From assembly GCA_017654935.2 (NCBI GenBank), contig CM065700.1, positions 50,684,427 through 50,748,426 on the forward strand: a stretch of DNA of 64,000 bases. The letters run 5' to 3'. A model generated the notes under the pieces. It worked only from the letters and a program-made list of their open reading frames with translations, did no database searches and had not been told where the DNA came from. Within the stretch, counting starts at the first letter, position 1; every line of letters begins with the position of its first letter. Source of the stretch: Phymorhynchus buccinoides (Eukaryota; Mollusca; Gastropoda; Neogastropoda; Raphitomidae). Below, piece after piece: positions 1 to 10,303 of this stretch. The translations under genes were made by a program, and so were the position numbers.

Positions 1-1050
1 CTCAGGCCTTGTGGCCATCATGGGTGAAATACCTGTCTTCTTCTGTGATCTCAGGCCTTGTGGCCATCATGGGTGAAATACCTGTCTTCTTCTGTGATCT
101 CAGGCCTTGTGGCCATCATGGGTGAAATACCTATGTCTTCTTCTGTGATCTCAGGCCTTGTGGCCATCATGGGTGAAATACCTGTCTTCTTCTGTGATCT
201 CAGGCCTTGTGGCCATCATGGGTGAAATACCTGTCTTCTTCTGTGATCTCAGGCCTTGTGGCCATCATGGGTGAAATACCTATGTCTTCTTCTGTGATCT
301 CAGGTCTTGTGGCCATCATGGGTGAAATACCTATGTCTTCTTCTGTGATCTCAGGCCTTGTGGCCATCATGGGTGAAATACCTATGTCTTCTTCTGTGAT
401 CTCAGGCCTTGTGGCCATCATGGGTGAAATACCTATGTCTTCTTCTGTGATCTCAGGCCTTGTGGCCATCATGGGTGAAATACCTATGTCTTCTTCTGTG
501 ATCTCAGGCCTTGTGGCCATCATGGGTGAAATACCTATGTCTTCTTCTGTGATCTCAGGCCTTGTGGCCATCATGGGTGAAATACCTATGTCTTCTTCTG
601 TGATCTCAGGCCTTGTGGCCATCATGGGTGAAATACCTATGTCTTCTTCTGTGATCTCAGGCCTTGTGGCCATCATGGGTGAAATACCTGTCTTCTTCTG
701 TGATCTCAGGCCTTGTGGCTATCATCGGTGAAATACATGTCTTCTTCTGTGATCTCAGGCCTTGTGGCCATCATCGGTGAAATACCTGTCTTCTTCTGTG
801 ATCTCAGGCCTTGTGGCCATCATCGGTGCAATACCTATGTCTTCTTCTGTGATCTCAGGCCTTGTGGCCATCATCGGTGAAATACCTGTCTTCTTCTTCT
901 GTGATCTCAGGCCTTGTGGCCATCATGCATGGGTGAAATACCTATGTCTTCTTCTGTGATCTCAGGCCTTGTGGCCATCATCGGTGAAATACCTGTCTTT
1001 TTCTACTTCTTCTGTGATCTCAGGCCTTGTGGCCATCATGGGTGAAATAC
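1..1050. repeat. 49/51-bp minisatellite, about 21 copies
   Basis: Units begin CTCAGGCCTTGTGGCCATCA and recur every 49 bp, or every 51 bp where the unit has CTATGTC instead of CTGTC. The 51-bp form dominates from about 250 to 690, so that part reads open on both strands. Copies from about 720 carry ATCATCGG instead of ATCATGGG. The array is cut by the window start. Each unit ends on the plus strand in a pyrimidine tract followed by CTCAG, which looks like a 3' splice site. Confidence 0.97.
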
Positions 1051-2077
1051 GTGTGTGGTCTTCATCACTCAGATAGTCTTCTGTCATATGAGCGCAGATG
1101 CGTCATGCTGCCGTTAGGTGCCTAATAAAGAAATTGGCCCAGCGTGTTCGTCTTCGGCTGGAGAAAATATTTGTAAGAGTTTTTAGAACAAAAGCAGAAG
1201 AATGGACAAGTGAGATAGTAGACGACAGTACGCCAAGGGAAAAGGCAGAGACAAAGAAAGTGACAGATCAGAGGCAGTTACAATACAGAACTTCCAGAAG
1301 GTGGGGGAACCCTTTGTACAAAAGACCCTCGGTATCCCCACTATACGGTGGATGTATGTGATGGTCAGTTTCCTGGGCTCCTCACTGTCATCAGCCAACG
1401 CATTCCTGAATGTCTAAAGAAAGGAGAAAAATGTTGAACAGAGCTTCAGGAAAAGAGAAGGACAATGGATAGAGAACGGTAAAAAAAGGAAAAGGCAGAG
1501 TCCGTGTTTCTGCCAAGTGCTTTGTATACCCAATGGAATGTCCCGTGTGTGCTTCCCCCTCAGTAACACAAAACAGACTTCCAGGGCCGGAGCAGGACTG
1601 CCTGCTCTCGTGTTGATAGGGCAGGCGTGGCTGATGCATCTCCGGGTCCCACTAGTACCTTCGAGTGTTTATGTTTCCATTATAGGACAGTGAGAAAAGG
1701 AAAAGGCAGAGTTCAAAACTCGGCCGTGCTTCGGGCCAGAAGTGAGGACGTCAAACAACATGTACGTCAAGGAAAACAATGGATTAGAGGAAATTGCTTG
1801 CACAGAACTTCCAGAAGGTGGGAAAACTGTTTGCACTGAAAGAACCCTAAGGGCGTGTGCTCATATTATTATTTATACGCGGAAACCCATGTGCATAAGT
1901 ATCCCATCCGCAAGACAAAGAAAAAAGACAGACAGACAGACAGAAAGAAGCGGAGGGGATATGCTGATGGGTTTTGGCGTGTATTTACACTTTGTTTTTT
2001 GTGTGTGTGTGGGGGGGGGGGGGGGGGGGGGGGGGGTTGCGGATGGGTGCAAAGATGGAATTGATGCGTATTTTCTG
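1051..2077. other. Inter-array DNA with a dispersed element
   Basis: No supported gene. Positions about 1068-1235 are clearly similar to 60038-60215 (shared TGTCATATGAGC, GATGCGTCATGCTG, GGCTGGAGAAAAT, GTAAGAGTTT), and the first part also resembles 15168-15215. Inside the region the phrase CAGAACTTCCAGAAGGTGGG recurs near 1287 and 1803, and GGAAAAGGCAGAG recurs near 1240, 1490 and 1698, so it holds old internal duplications. A (TG)n tract runs into about 26 G at 2011-2036. Confidence 0.6.
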
Positions 2078-3123
2078 CACCCAGCCCTGTGTCTCCCTGT
2101 GGAACAGACAGGACGAAGTTCATGACACACGGTGAACACAGGGAGGAGGAGTGAGGCAGTGGACAATGTCATGGCACACTATACACCCAGCCCTGTGTCT
2201 CCCTGTGGAACAGACAGGACGAAGTTCATGACACACGGTGAACACAGGGAGGAGGAGTGAGGCAGTGGACAATGTCATGGCACACTATACACCCAGCCCT
2301 GTGTCTCCCTGTGGAACAGACAGGACGAAGTTCATGACACACGGTGAACACAGGGAGGAGGAGTGAGGCAGTGGACAATGTCGTGGCACAGATACACCCA
2401 GCCCTGTGTCTCCCTGTGGAACAGACAGGACGAAGTTCATGACACACGGTGAACACGGAAGGAGGAGTGAGGCAGTGGACAATGTCGTGGCACAGATACA
2501 CCCAGCCCTGTGTCTCCCTGTGGAACAGACAGGACGAAGTTCATGACACACGGTGAACACGGAAGGAGGAGTGAGGCAGTGGACAATGTCGTGGCACAGA
2601 TACACCCAGCCCTGTGTCTCCCTGTGGAACAGACAGGACGAAGTTCATGACACACGGTGAACACGGAAGGAGGAGTGAGGCAGTGGACCATGTCGTGGCA
2701 CAGATACACCCAGCCCTGTGTCTCCCTGTGGAACAGACAGGACGAAGTTCATGACACACGGTGAACACGGAAGGAGGAGTGAGGCAGTGGACCATGTCGT
2801 GGCACAGATACACCCAGCCCTGTGTCTCCCTGTGGAACAGACAGGACGAAGTTCATGACACACGGTGAACACGGAAGGAGGAGTGAGGCAGTGGACCATG
2901 TCGTGGCACAGATACACCCAGCCCTGTGTCTCCCTGTGGAACAGACAGGACGAAGTTCATGACACACGGTGAACACGGAAGGAGGAGTGAGGCAGTGGAC
3001 AATGTCGTGGCACAGATACACCCAGCCCTGTGTCTCCCTGTGGAACAGACAGGACGAAGTTCATGACACACGGTGAACACGGAAGGAGGAGTGAGGCAGT
3101 GGACCATGTCGTGGCACAGACAC
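2078..3123. repeat. 104-106-bp minisatellite, about 10 copies
   Basis: The unit starts CACCCAGCCCTGTGTCTCCC. The first copies are 106 bp, with CACACTATACACC at the join; later copies are 104 bp, with CACAGATACACC and GAACACGGAAGG. On the minus strand every unit contains CTGTCTGTTCCACAG, a good 3' splice-site look-alike. Copies near 2690-2900 share a CCATGTCG variant, showing local homogenisation. Confidence 0.97.
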
Positions 3124-3294
3124 ACAGAGATAGTGTGCACTCTCTCCATCAGCCAACGGAGTTATCTTCACTACATAAGTCCATGGGGCTGTTGGAACGT
3201 TTTGTATATCTTTGATAATTATGGTTTTGTTGTCAATGTATCAAAATATTTGTTTGATTTGGGGCAGGGGAAGGGGTGCTATGATTCTTAAATT

Positions 3295-3429
<135 letters not shown>

Positions 3430-3431
3430 AA

Positions 3432-3472
3432 GTTAAAGTCAAAAATACTTTATTATCTCGCTAATACAAAAT
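3432..3472 (-). mobile_element. Retroelement 3'-end fragment
   Basis: Read on the minus strand this short stretch has GAGATAATAAAGTA followed by a T-rich, GACTTT-containing tail. The LINE at 11949-13960 ends in GAGATAATAAAAATGATTT. The shared GATAATAAA before a short-repeat tail suggests a very short retroposed 3' end. It is too short for certainty. Confidence 0.35.
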
Positions 3473-3473
3473 G

Positions 3474-3677
3474 AGAGTGGACAGAATGGACAGATTGGAC
3501 AGAATGGACAGAGTGGACAGAATGGACAGAGTGGACAGAGTGGACAGAATGGACAGAGTGGACAGAATGGACAGAGTGGACAGAATGGACAGAGTGGACA
3601 GAATGGATGGACAGAGTGGACAGAATGGACCGAGTGGACAGAATGGACAGAGTGGGCAGAGTGAACAGATTGGACAG
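3474..3677. repeat. 9-bp repeat (GGACAGAAT/GGACAGAGT)
   Basis: About 22 copies of GGACAGARTx, alternating AAT and AGT into a partial 18-bp pattern. No stop codon arises in several frames, which explains the open reading here. It starts directly after the retroelement tail at 3432-3472. Confidence 0.95.
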
Positions 3678-4090
3678 CCAATCATGCTTCACCAAAAGTT
3701 GGACATATTTGAATTGGATGCAAGCATCCTTCCCAGCACACTGAGAACCGTCCTCTGTCCCCCACCATTTCTTTCCTCGCGCTATTTTGTCCTTCGCTCA
3801 AATAAATAAAAAATAATGTAGTCCCGTTCCTATAGAACTGGGACTACACAAATGGTAGCAGTTCTCATTTACATGGAACAAAATTAAACATAGTACTTTG
3901 AACTTTGAGGGGAAAAATATAATATAATGCAAATCATGTCTGCGCGCATGTGTGTGTGCGCGTGTGCATTGTTATATTTGTGCACATGTATGAGTTCATG
4001 CTTGTCCTTGTGTGTGTGAGATTATGTAAGGAGTGTGTACAAACTTTCATAAACAAAACCGCAATGTAAATAATGTCATTGAACTTTACT
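3678..4090. other. Inter-array DNA, no gene seen
   Basis: A low-complexity A/T-rich stretch with scattered TG. It holds a short perfect-looking hairpin at 3818-3847 (GTAGTCCCGTTC pairing with GAACTGGGACTAC around a 5-base loop). No coding frame is credible. Confidence 0.5.
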
Positions 4091-4435
4091 TGTCATCAGT
4101 GCTTGGGTTACACTAATCCACTGTGTTCTGATTCCACACCAAGATGAACACACATGGGACAGCCTAGTTGTCATCAGTGCTATACTGCTTGGGCTATACT
4201 AATCCATACTGCTTGGGTTACACTAATCCACTGTGTTCTGATTCCACACCAGGGTGAACACACATGGGACAGCCTAGTTGTCATCAGTGCTATACTGCTT
4301 GGGTTACACTAATCCACTGTGTTCTGATTCCACACCAAGATGAACACACATGGGACAGCCTAGTTGTCATCAGTGCTATACTGCTTGGGTTACACTAATC
4401 CACTGTGTTCTGATTCCACACCAGGTTAACATTGT
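4091..4435. repeat. 86-bp repeat, 4 copies
   Basis: GCTTGGGTTACACTAATCCA recurs at about 4101, 4211, 4297 and 4383; the last two spacings are 86 bp and the first is longer through a partial extra copy. Each unit contains ACACATGGGACAGCCTAGTT, which is the core of the 39-bp array that follows. Confidence 0.9.
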
Positions 4436-5712
4436 CTACACACATGGGACATCGTGGTACAGCCTAGTTGCTGTCTACACACAGAGGACATCGTGGTACA
4501 GCCTAGTTGCTGTCTACACACAGGGGACATCGTGGTACAGCCTAGTTGCTGTCTACACACAGAGGACATCGTGGTACAGCCTAGTTGCTGTCTACACACA
4601 GAGGACATCGTGGTACAGCCTAGTTGCTGTCTACACACAGAGGACATCGTGGTACAGCCTAGTTGCTGTCTACACACAGAGGACATCGTGGTACAGCCTA
4701 GTTGCTGTCTACACACAGGGGACATCGTGGTACAGCCTAGTTGCTGTCTACACACAGAGGACATCGTGGTACAGCCTAGTTGCTGTCTACACACAGGGGA
4801 CATCGTGGTACAGCCTAGTTGCTGTCTACACACAGGGGACATCGTGGTACAGCCTAGTTGCTGTCTACACACAGGGGACATCGTGGTACAGCCTAGTTGC
4901 TGTCTACACACAGGGGACATGGTGGTACAGCCTAGTTGCTGTCTACACACAGGGGACATGGTGGTACAGCCTAGTTGCTGTCTACACACAGAGGACATCG
5001 TGGTACAGCCTAGTTGCTGTCTACACACAGGGGACATCGTGGTACAGCCTAGTTGCTGTCTACACACAGAGGACATCGTGGTACAGCCTAGTTGCTGTCT
5101 ACACACAGGGGACATCGTGGTACAGCCTAGTTGCTGTCTACACACAGGGGACATGGTGGTACAGCCTAGTTGCTGTCTACACACAGGGGACATCGTGGTA
5201 CAGCCTAGTTGCTGTCTACACACAGGGGACATGGTGGTACAGCCTAGTTGCTGTCTACACACAGGGGACATGGTGGTACAGCCTAGTTGCTGTCTACACA
5301 CAGAGGACATCGTGGTACAGCCTAGTTGCTGTCTACACACAGGGGACATCGTGGTACAGCCTAGTTGCTGTCTACACACAGGGGACATGGTGGTACAGCC
5401 TAGTTGCTGTCTACACACAGAGGACATCGTGGTACAGCCTAGTTGCTGTCTACACACAGGGGACATGGTGGTACAGCCTAGTTGCTGTCTACACACAGAG
5501 GACATCGTGGTACAGCCTAGTTGCTGTCTACACACAGGGGACATGGTACAGCCTAGTTGCTGTCTACACACAGAGGACATCGTGGTACAGCCTAGTTGCT
5601 GTCTACACACAGGGGACATGGTACAGCCTAGTTGCTGTCTACACACAGAGGACATCGTGGTACAGCCTAGTTGCTGTCTACACACAGGGGACATGGTACA
5701 GCCTAGTTGTTT
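4436..5712. repeat. 39-bp minisatellite, about 33 copies
   Basis: The unit reads GGACATCGTGGTACAGCCTA followed by GTTGCTGTCTACACACAG. Since 39 is divisible by 3 and the unit lacks stops, it stays open in several frames on both strands with a 13-residue repeat. Variants are GAGGACATCG, GGGGACATCG, GGGGACATGG and a 36-bp form near the right end. The unit is an expanded version of part of the 86-bp repeat to its left. Confidence 0.97.
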
Positions 5713-6140
5713 CTTCTTTCCTTTAAAGACTTTCACATTGAAACTAAGAGGGGTGTTTGTCTTTGGGAACATTCACCAATGCCAGCTGTCCTCTTTTGAC
5801 CAAGAAAGTAGGGATGTACCCTGGGCAAGGCAGCTCGACAAACAAATTCTAGCCCAGCCGTTCAAAATAGCAGTTGCCTCCTCCGCTATCTGGCAGGCTT
5901 AGTGGGAACTAGAGTGTTAAGACGCTAGATCACCAGCCGCGTGGCACACTGTCTGACCCCGTGACCTCGACCTTGACCATTCAACAAACAACAAGGACTC
6001 AAGAAGCGTGAAGTGGCCTTACTTTATTAGACGAGACACAACAAAACAACCAAATAGTTCGGCGGATTCGCCTGGGTCAACATAAACCAAAACACTGCAA
6101 AAACAGCAAACATGAAAGATAGCAAAAGAACAAAACACTA
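5713..6140. other. Inter-array DNA, no gene seen
   Basis: Apparently unique sequence. It contains a GTGACCTCGACCTTGACC phrase near 5960, resembling the dispersed element copied at 8630 and 8780. No open frame looks like protein. Confidence 0.45.
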
Positions 6141-6240
6141 CTTCCCTCTAATAATAATAATAATAAATGAATAATATTTATATGGCGCAATATCCTGATA
6201 AATACAGCTCAAAGCGCCTTACAATAACAAATTACAATCA
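6141..6240 (-). mobile_element. LINE/SINE-type 3' tail (GCGC..ATATAAAT class)
   Basis: (TAA)n followed by ATTTATATGGCGCAA and CTCAAAGCGCCTTACA. This is the reverse complement of the GCGCTATATAAAT plus (ATT)n tail that ends the two LINE copies at 54.1 and 57.0 kb. It is inferred to be the 3' end of a retroelement inserted in minus orientation. Confidence 0.55.
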
Positions 6241-6835
<595 letters not shown>

Positions 6836-8610
6836 TTGACGTAGTGGTCAGCCAGTCAGTAACAAACAGACATCACTGAAAACAGTGTGTTAACGCAGTG
6901 ATCAGCCAGTCAGTAACAAACAGACATCACTGAAAACAGTGTGTTGACGTAGTGGTCAGCCAGTCAGCAACAAACAGACATCACTGAAAACAGTGTGTTA
7001 ACGCAGTGGTCAGCCAGTCAGTAACAAACAGACATCACTGAAAACAGTGTGTTGACGTAGTGGTCAGCCAGTCAGTAACAAACAGACATCACTGAAAACA
7101 GTGTGTTAACGTAGTGGTCAGCCAGTCAGTAACAAACAGACATCACTGAAAACAGTGTGTTAACGTAGTGGTCAGCCAGTCAGTAACAAACAGACATCAC
7201 TGAAAACAGAGTGTTGACGTAGTGGTCAGCCAGTCAGTAACAAACAGACATCACTGAAAACAGTGTGTTAACGTAGTGGTCAGCCAGTCAGTAACAAACA
7301 GACATCACTGAAAACAGTGTGTTAACGTAGTGGTCAGCCAGTCAGCAACAAACAGACATCACTGAAAACAGTGTGTTGACGTAGTGGTCAGCCAGTCAGT
7401 AACAAACAGACATCACTGAAAACAGTGTGTTAACGTAGTGGTCAGCCAGTCAGTAACAAACAGACATCACTGAAAACAGTGTGTTGACGTAGTGGTCAGC
7501 CAGTCAGCAACAAACAGACATCACTGAAAACAGTGTGTTAACGCAGTGGTCAGCCAGTCAGTAACAAACAGACAGCACTGAAAACAGAGTGTTAACGTAG
7601 TGGTCAGCCAGTCAGTAACAAACAGACATCACTGAAAACAGTGTGTTAACGTAGTGGTCAGCCAGTCAGTAACAAACAGACATCACTGAAAACAGTGTGT
7701 TAACGTAGTGGTCAGCCAGTCAGTAACAAACAGACAGCACTGAAAACAGAGTGTTGACGTAGTGGTCAGCCAGTCAGTAACAAACAGACATAACTGAAAA
7801 CAGTGTGTTAACGTAGTGGTCAGCCAGTCAGTAACAAACAGACAGCACTGAAAACAGAGTGTTTACGTAGTGGTCAGCCAGTCAGTAACAGACAGACATC
7901 ACTGAAAACAGAGTGTTAACGTAGTGGTCAGCCAGTCAGTAACAGACAGACATCACTGAAAACAGAGTGTTGACGTAGTGGTCAGCCAGTCAGTAACAAA
8001 CAGACATAACTGAAAACAGTGTGTTAACGTAGTGGTCAGCCAGTCAGTAACAAACAGACAGCACTGAAAACAGTGTTTACGTAGTGGTCAGCCAGTCAGT
8101 AACAGACAGACATCACTGAAAACAGAGTGTTAACGTAGTGGTCAGCCAGTCAGTAACAAACAGACATCACTGAAAACAGTGTGTCAACGTAGTCAGTGGT
8201 CAGCCAGTCAGTAACAAACAGACATCACTGAAAACAGCGTTAACGTAGTGGTCAGCCAGCCAGGAACAGGCAGACAGCACTGAAAACAGAGTGTTAACGT
8301 AGTGGTCAGCCAGTCAGTAACAAACAGACATCACAAACAGAGTGTTAACGTAGTGGTCAGCCAGTCAGTAACAAACAGACATCACAAACAGAGTGTTAAC
8401 GTAGTGGTCAGCCAGTCAGTAACAAACAGACAGCACTGAAAACAGTGTGTCAACGTAGTCAGTGGTCAGCCAGTCAGTAACAAACAGACAGCACTGAAAA
8501 CAGAGTGTTAACGTAGTGGTCAGCCAGTCAGTAACAAACAGACATCACAAACAGAGTGTTAACGTAGTGGTCAGCCAGTCAGTAACAAACAGACATCACT
8601 GAAAACGCAT
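6836..8610. repeat. 54-bp minisatellite, about 33 copies
   Basis: The unit reads GTAGTGGTCAGCCAGTCAGT, then AACAAACAGACATCACTG, then AAAACAGTGTGTTAAC. Variants are GTTGAC or GTTAAC at the join, GACAGCACTG, and shortened units with CATCACAAACAG near 8330-8560. Single diverged counterparts (CGGTCGGCCAGCCAGCC, ACAGCACTGAAAACG) lie in the dispersed element at 8781-8965. Confidence 0.97.
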
Positions 8611-8965
8611 CAACCAGCAGCGCAGCACATTTTCTGCTCCAGTGACCTTGACCTTTGATTAACGACCTTCATTCAACTTGGCCTGTAATTTACATCCTAG
8701 ATATTTATGCGCATGCAAAGCTTGATCCTCCTCGGTCCTTCCCTTCAAACGTTATCGTGTTAACAACCTCCAAATTGGCGCGTTTTCTGCTCCAGTGACC
8801 TTGACCTTTAACCAAGAACCGTCATTTTCGAAATAGGCTACATGTCCTAGCTACCTTTGCGCGTGCAAAGCTTGAGCCTGCTGTGCCCCGTTCCAAAGTG
8901 ATCACAGGAACGTAATCAGTCGGTCGGCCAGCCAGCCACAAACGGGACACAGCACTGAAAACGAT
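8611..8965 (+). mobile_element. Dispersed element, two tandem copies
   Basis: Two related copies start at about 8632 and 8781, each with TTTTCTGCTCCAGTGACCTT followed by GACCTTT. Each then has a divergent middle, GCGCATGCAAAGCTTGA or GCGTGCAAAGCTTGA, and (second copy) an end matching one 54-bp unit. The motif AAGGTCAAGGTCA on the minus strand matches nuclear-receptor half-sites in form, but it is part of the repeat, so function should not be assumed. Confidence 0.55.
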
Positions 8966-9011
8966 ACCAGCTTCGCTTAGCGGCTGACAAACAACAGACT
9001 GGTGTTCACGG

Positions 9012-9596
9012 TGCCTTTAAAGGGGCACCCTGACGGATGAGTTTTTGCGAGAAACACGTCCAGATCACCAGAAAGACAGCCTTTTCAAGGATCGGAACAC
9101 TCCATTACTCTGGTTTCTTAGAAATTAAACCGTCAAAACGGAGATTCCTCCTTGGCGGAGATGCCGGAGAGAGTAGCCATTTGGGATGGGATGGGTGGAG
9201 GCCACTCATTGTGGTTAAAGCGTTTTCTTTTCTTTTTTTGTAGCGCAATAAAATAAAAAGAAAGAAGAGCTATTTCGTTTGTTGTGAGCAAAACTCCTTT
9301 AAATAAACTGTACAAAATAAAAAAAAAAAAAAAAAAGGCTTGTATTGCGAAAAGTTCGTGAACGATTTGGTCTAAACGCAGGCGGCCATTAGAAAAGAGA
9401 CGGCATACGCCTTCTCTTTGGGTGAAAGAATTTGACTTCCAGCACCTCCGCCAAGGAGAAATCGCCGATTTGACGGCTTGATTTCTGGGAAACCAGAGAA
9501 AAGCGAGTGTTGCAATCTCTGTAAAGGGTGTTTTCCTGGTGATCTCGACGAGTTTGTTGCAAAAACCAATCCGTCAGGGTGCCGCTTTAACATGGA
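9012..9596. mobile_element. Inverted-repeat element flanked by TTAA
   Basis: The left arm (about 9016-9180) and the reverse complement of the right arm (about 9430-9590) align through GGCACCCTGACGGAT, AGATCACCAG, CAGAAAT/GAAATTAAA, CCGTCAAA and TCTCCTTGGCGGAG. Both ends abut TTAA (TTTAAAGGGG; GCTTTAACATGG). Long terminal inverted repeats plus TTAA suggest a non-autonomous piggyBac-like element. The middle has a poly(A) run at 9320 and no transposase. Confidence 0.55.
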
Positions 9597-9925
9597 CAAG
9601 CCCAAATCGGGAGCATCTCAATGGCGTCTATTTTAACTACCCCTATACTCAATTGCGCCCGTTGTAGTCATCAAATCCGCCCGCTGATTAAGATTAAGAT
9701 TAAAATTATAGCCCCGTCGACAACTAAGGCCATGTCAGTGCCTTCACCACGTTAAATCTTATCACGTATTAATGCGCCTGTTAAATATTTTTATAAATGC
9801 TCTTGAGAAAACTATAGGCCTATATATTGGATGTGTTGCATACATTCAGACGCTCGTTTTAGAAGATAGAGCTAACATTCCTTTAAAAGAATTCAGATAA
9901 CAGAAATTAAACGCCTGTTCTAGTT
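9597..9925. other. Spacer downstream of the tetraspan gene
   Basis: Unique-looking A/T-rich sequence with no supported gene. It lies just past the predicted 3' end of the minus-strand gene. Confidence 0.4.
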
Positions 9926-9931
9926 TTTATT
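9926..9931 (-). promoter_or_regulatory. Candidate poly(A) signal AATAAA
   Basis: TTTATT on the plus strand gives AATAAA on the minus strand, about 134 nt past the stop codon of the tetraspan gene. Position and strand fit a short 3' UTR. A hexamer alone is weak evidence. Confidence 0.4.
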
Positions 9932-10064
9932 TGATAGCCCTCTGAAGCGTAACTTCTAAGAGGCGTCATGCAAAAACCAGGCAGAACGGATGTAGGCCTA
10001 CTTCCCCGGATTGCGGCAATTGAGGACTGTTCCAACAGACGCAACAGTGCGGTAATCGGCCACA

Positions 10065-10303
10065 TCAGGGCTCCTGAACCTCCTTCGGTTTGGCTTCAGC
10101 GCGGTTCTGGCTGCAGCGGTAGCAGCGGATTTGGGCGGTGGAGATGGCGGCCAGGATCAAAGCCATCGTGCCGAAGACCACCACGTGCAGGGAGACCATC
10201 ATCAGGAGCACAGCCAGCTCCACGTCCAGAGCCAGGGACGACCCGCAAGGGAGGTAGGGCCATATGCCGGCCAGGCACAGGCGATAGGCCACAAACAGCA
10301 CCA
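10065..10303 (-). CDS. Tetraspan membrane protein, exon 3 (last)
   Basis: This exon encodes residues 185-263 and the TGA stop of a 263-residue protein. The 3' splice site is a pyrimidine tract ending CTGTTTCAG at 10304-10310. The first two exon bases (TG) complete a codon begun by the A of exon 2 (ATG, Met185), so the phase fits. It encodes most of a third hydrophobic segment (about 177-200), a short loop with a cysteine, a fourth segment (about 208-238) rich in V, L and M, then a cytosolic tail with a CYRC pair and a charged end (AEAKPKEVQEP). Codon use is GC-rich, unlike the surrounding repeats. I do not recognise the family: four membrane segments with a large first extracellular loop recall claudin/clarin-type tetraspans, but no claudin W-GLW-C-C signature is visible. 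The acceptor's intronic side begins the 47-bp array. Confidence 0.75.

Noticed and set aside
1..1050. CRISPR-like array
   Set aside because: Units are direct head-to-tail repeats with no unique spacers, in a eukaryotic context with LINEs and introns. The same applies to every other array here.
4350..5902. Open frames of 448-482 codons on both strands
   Set aside because: The 39-bp repeat is stop-free in several frames; no start context, no domain.
8781..8815. Functional nuclear-receptor site (AAGGTCAAGGTCA)
   Set aside because: It belongs to a dispersed element present twice here; sequence alone gives no reason to assign regulation.
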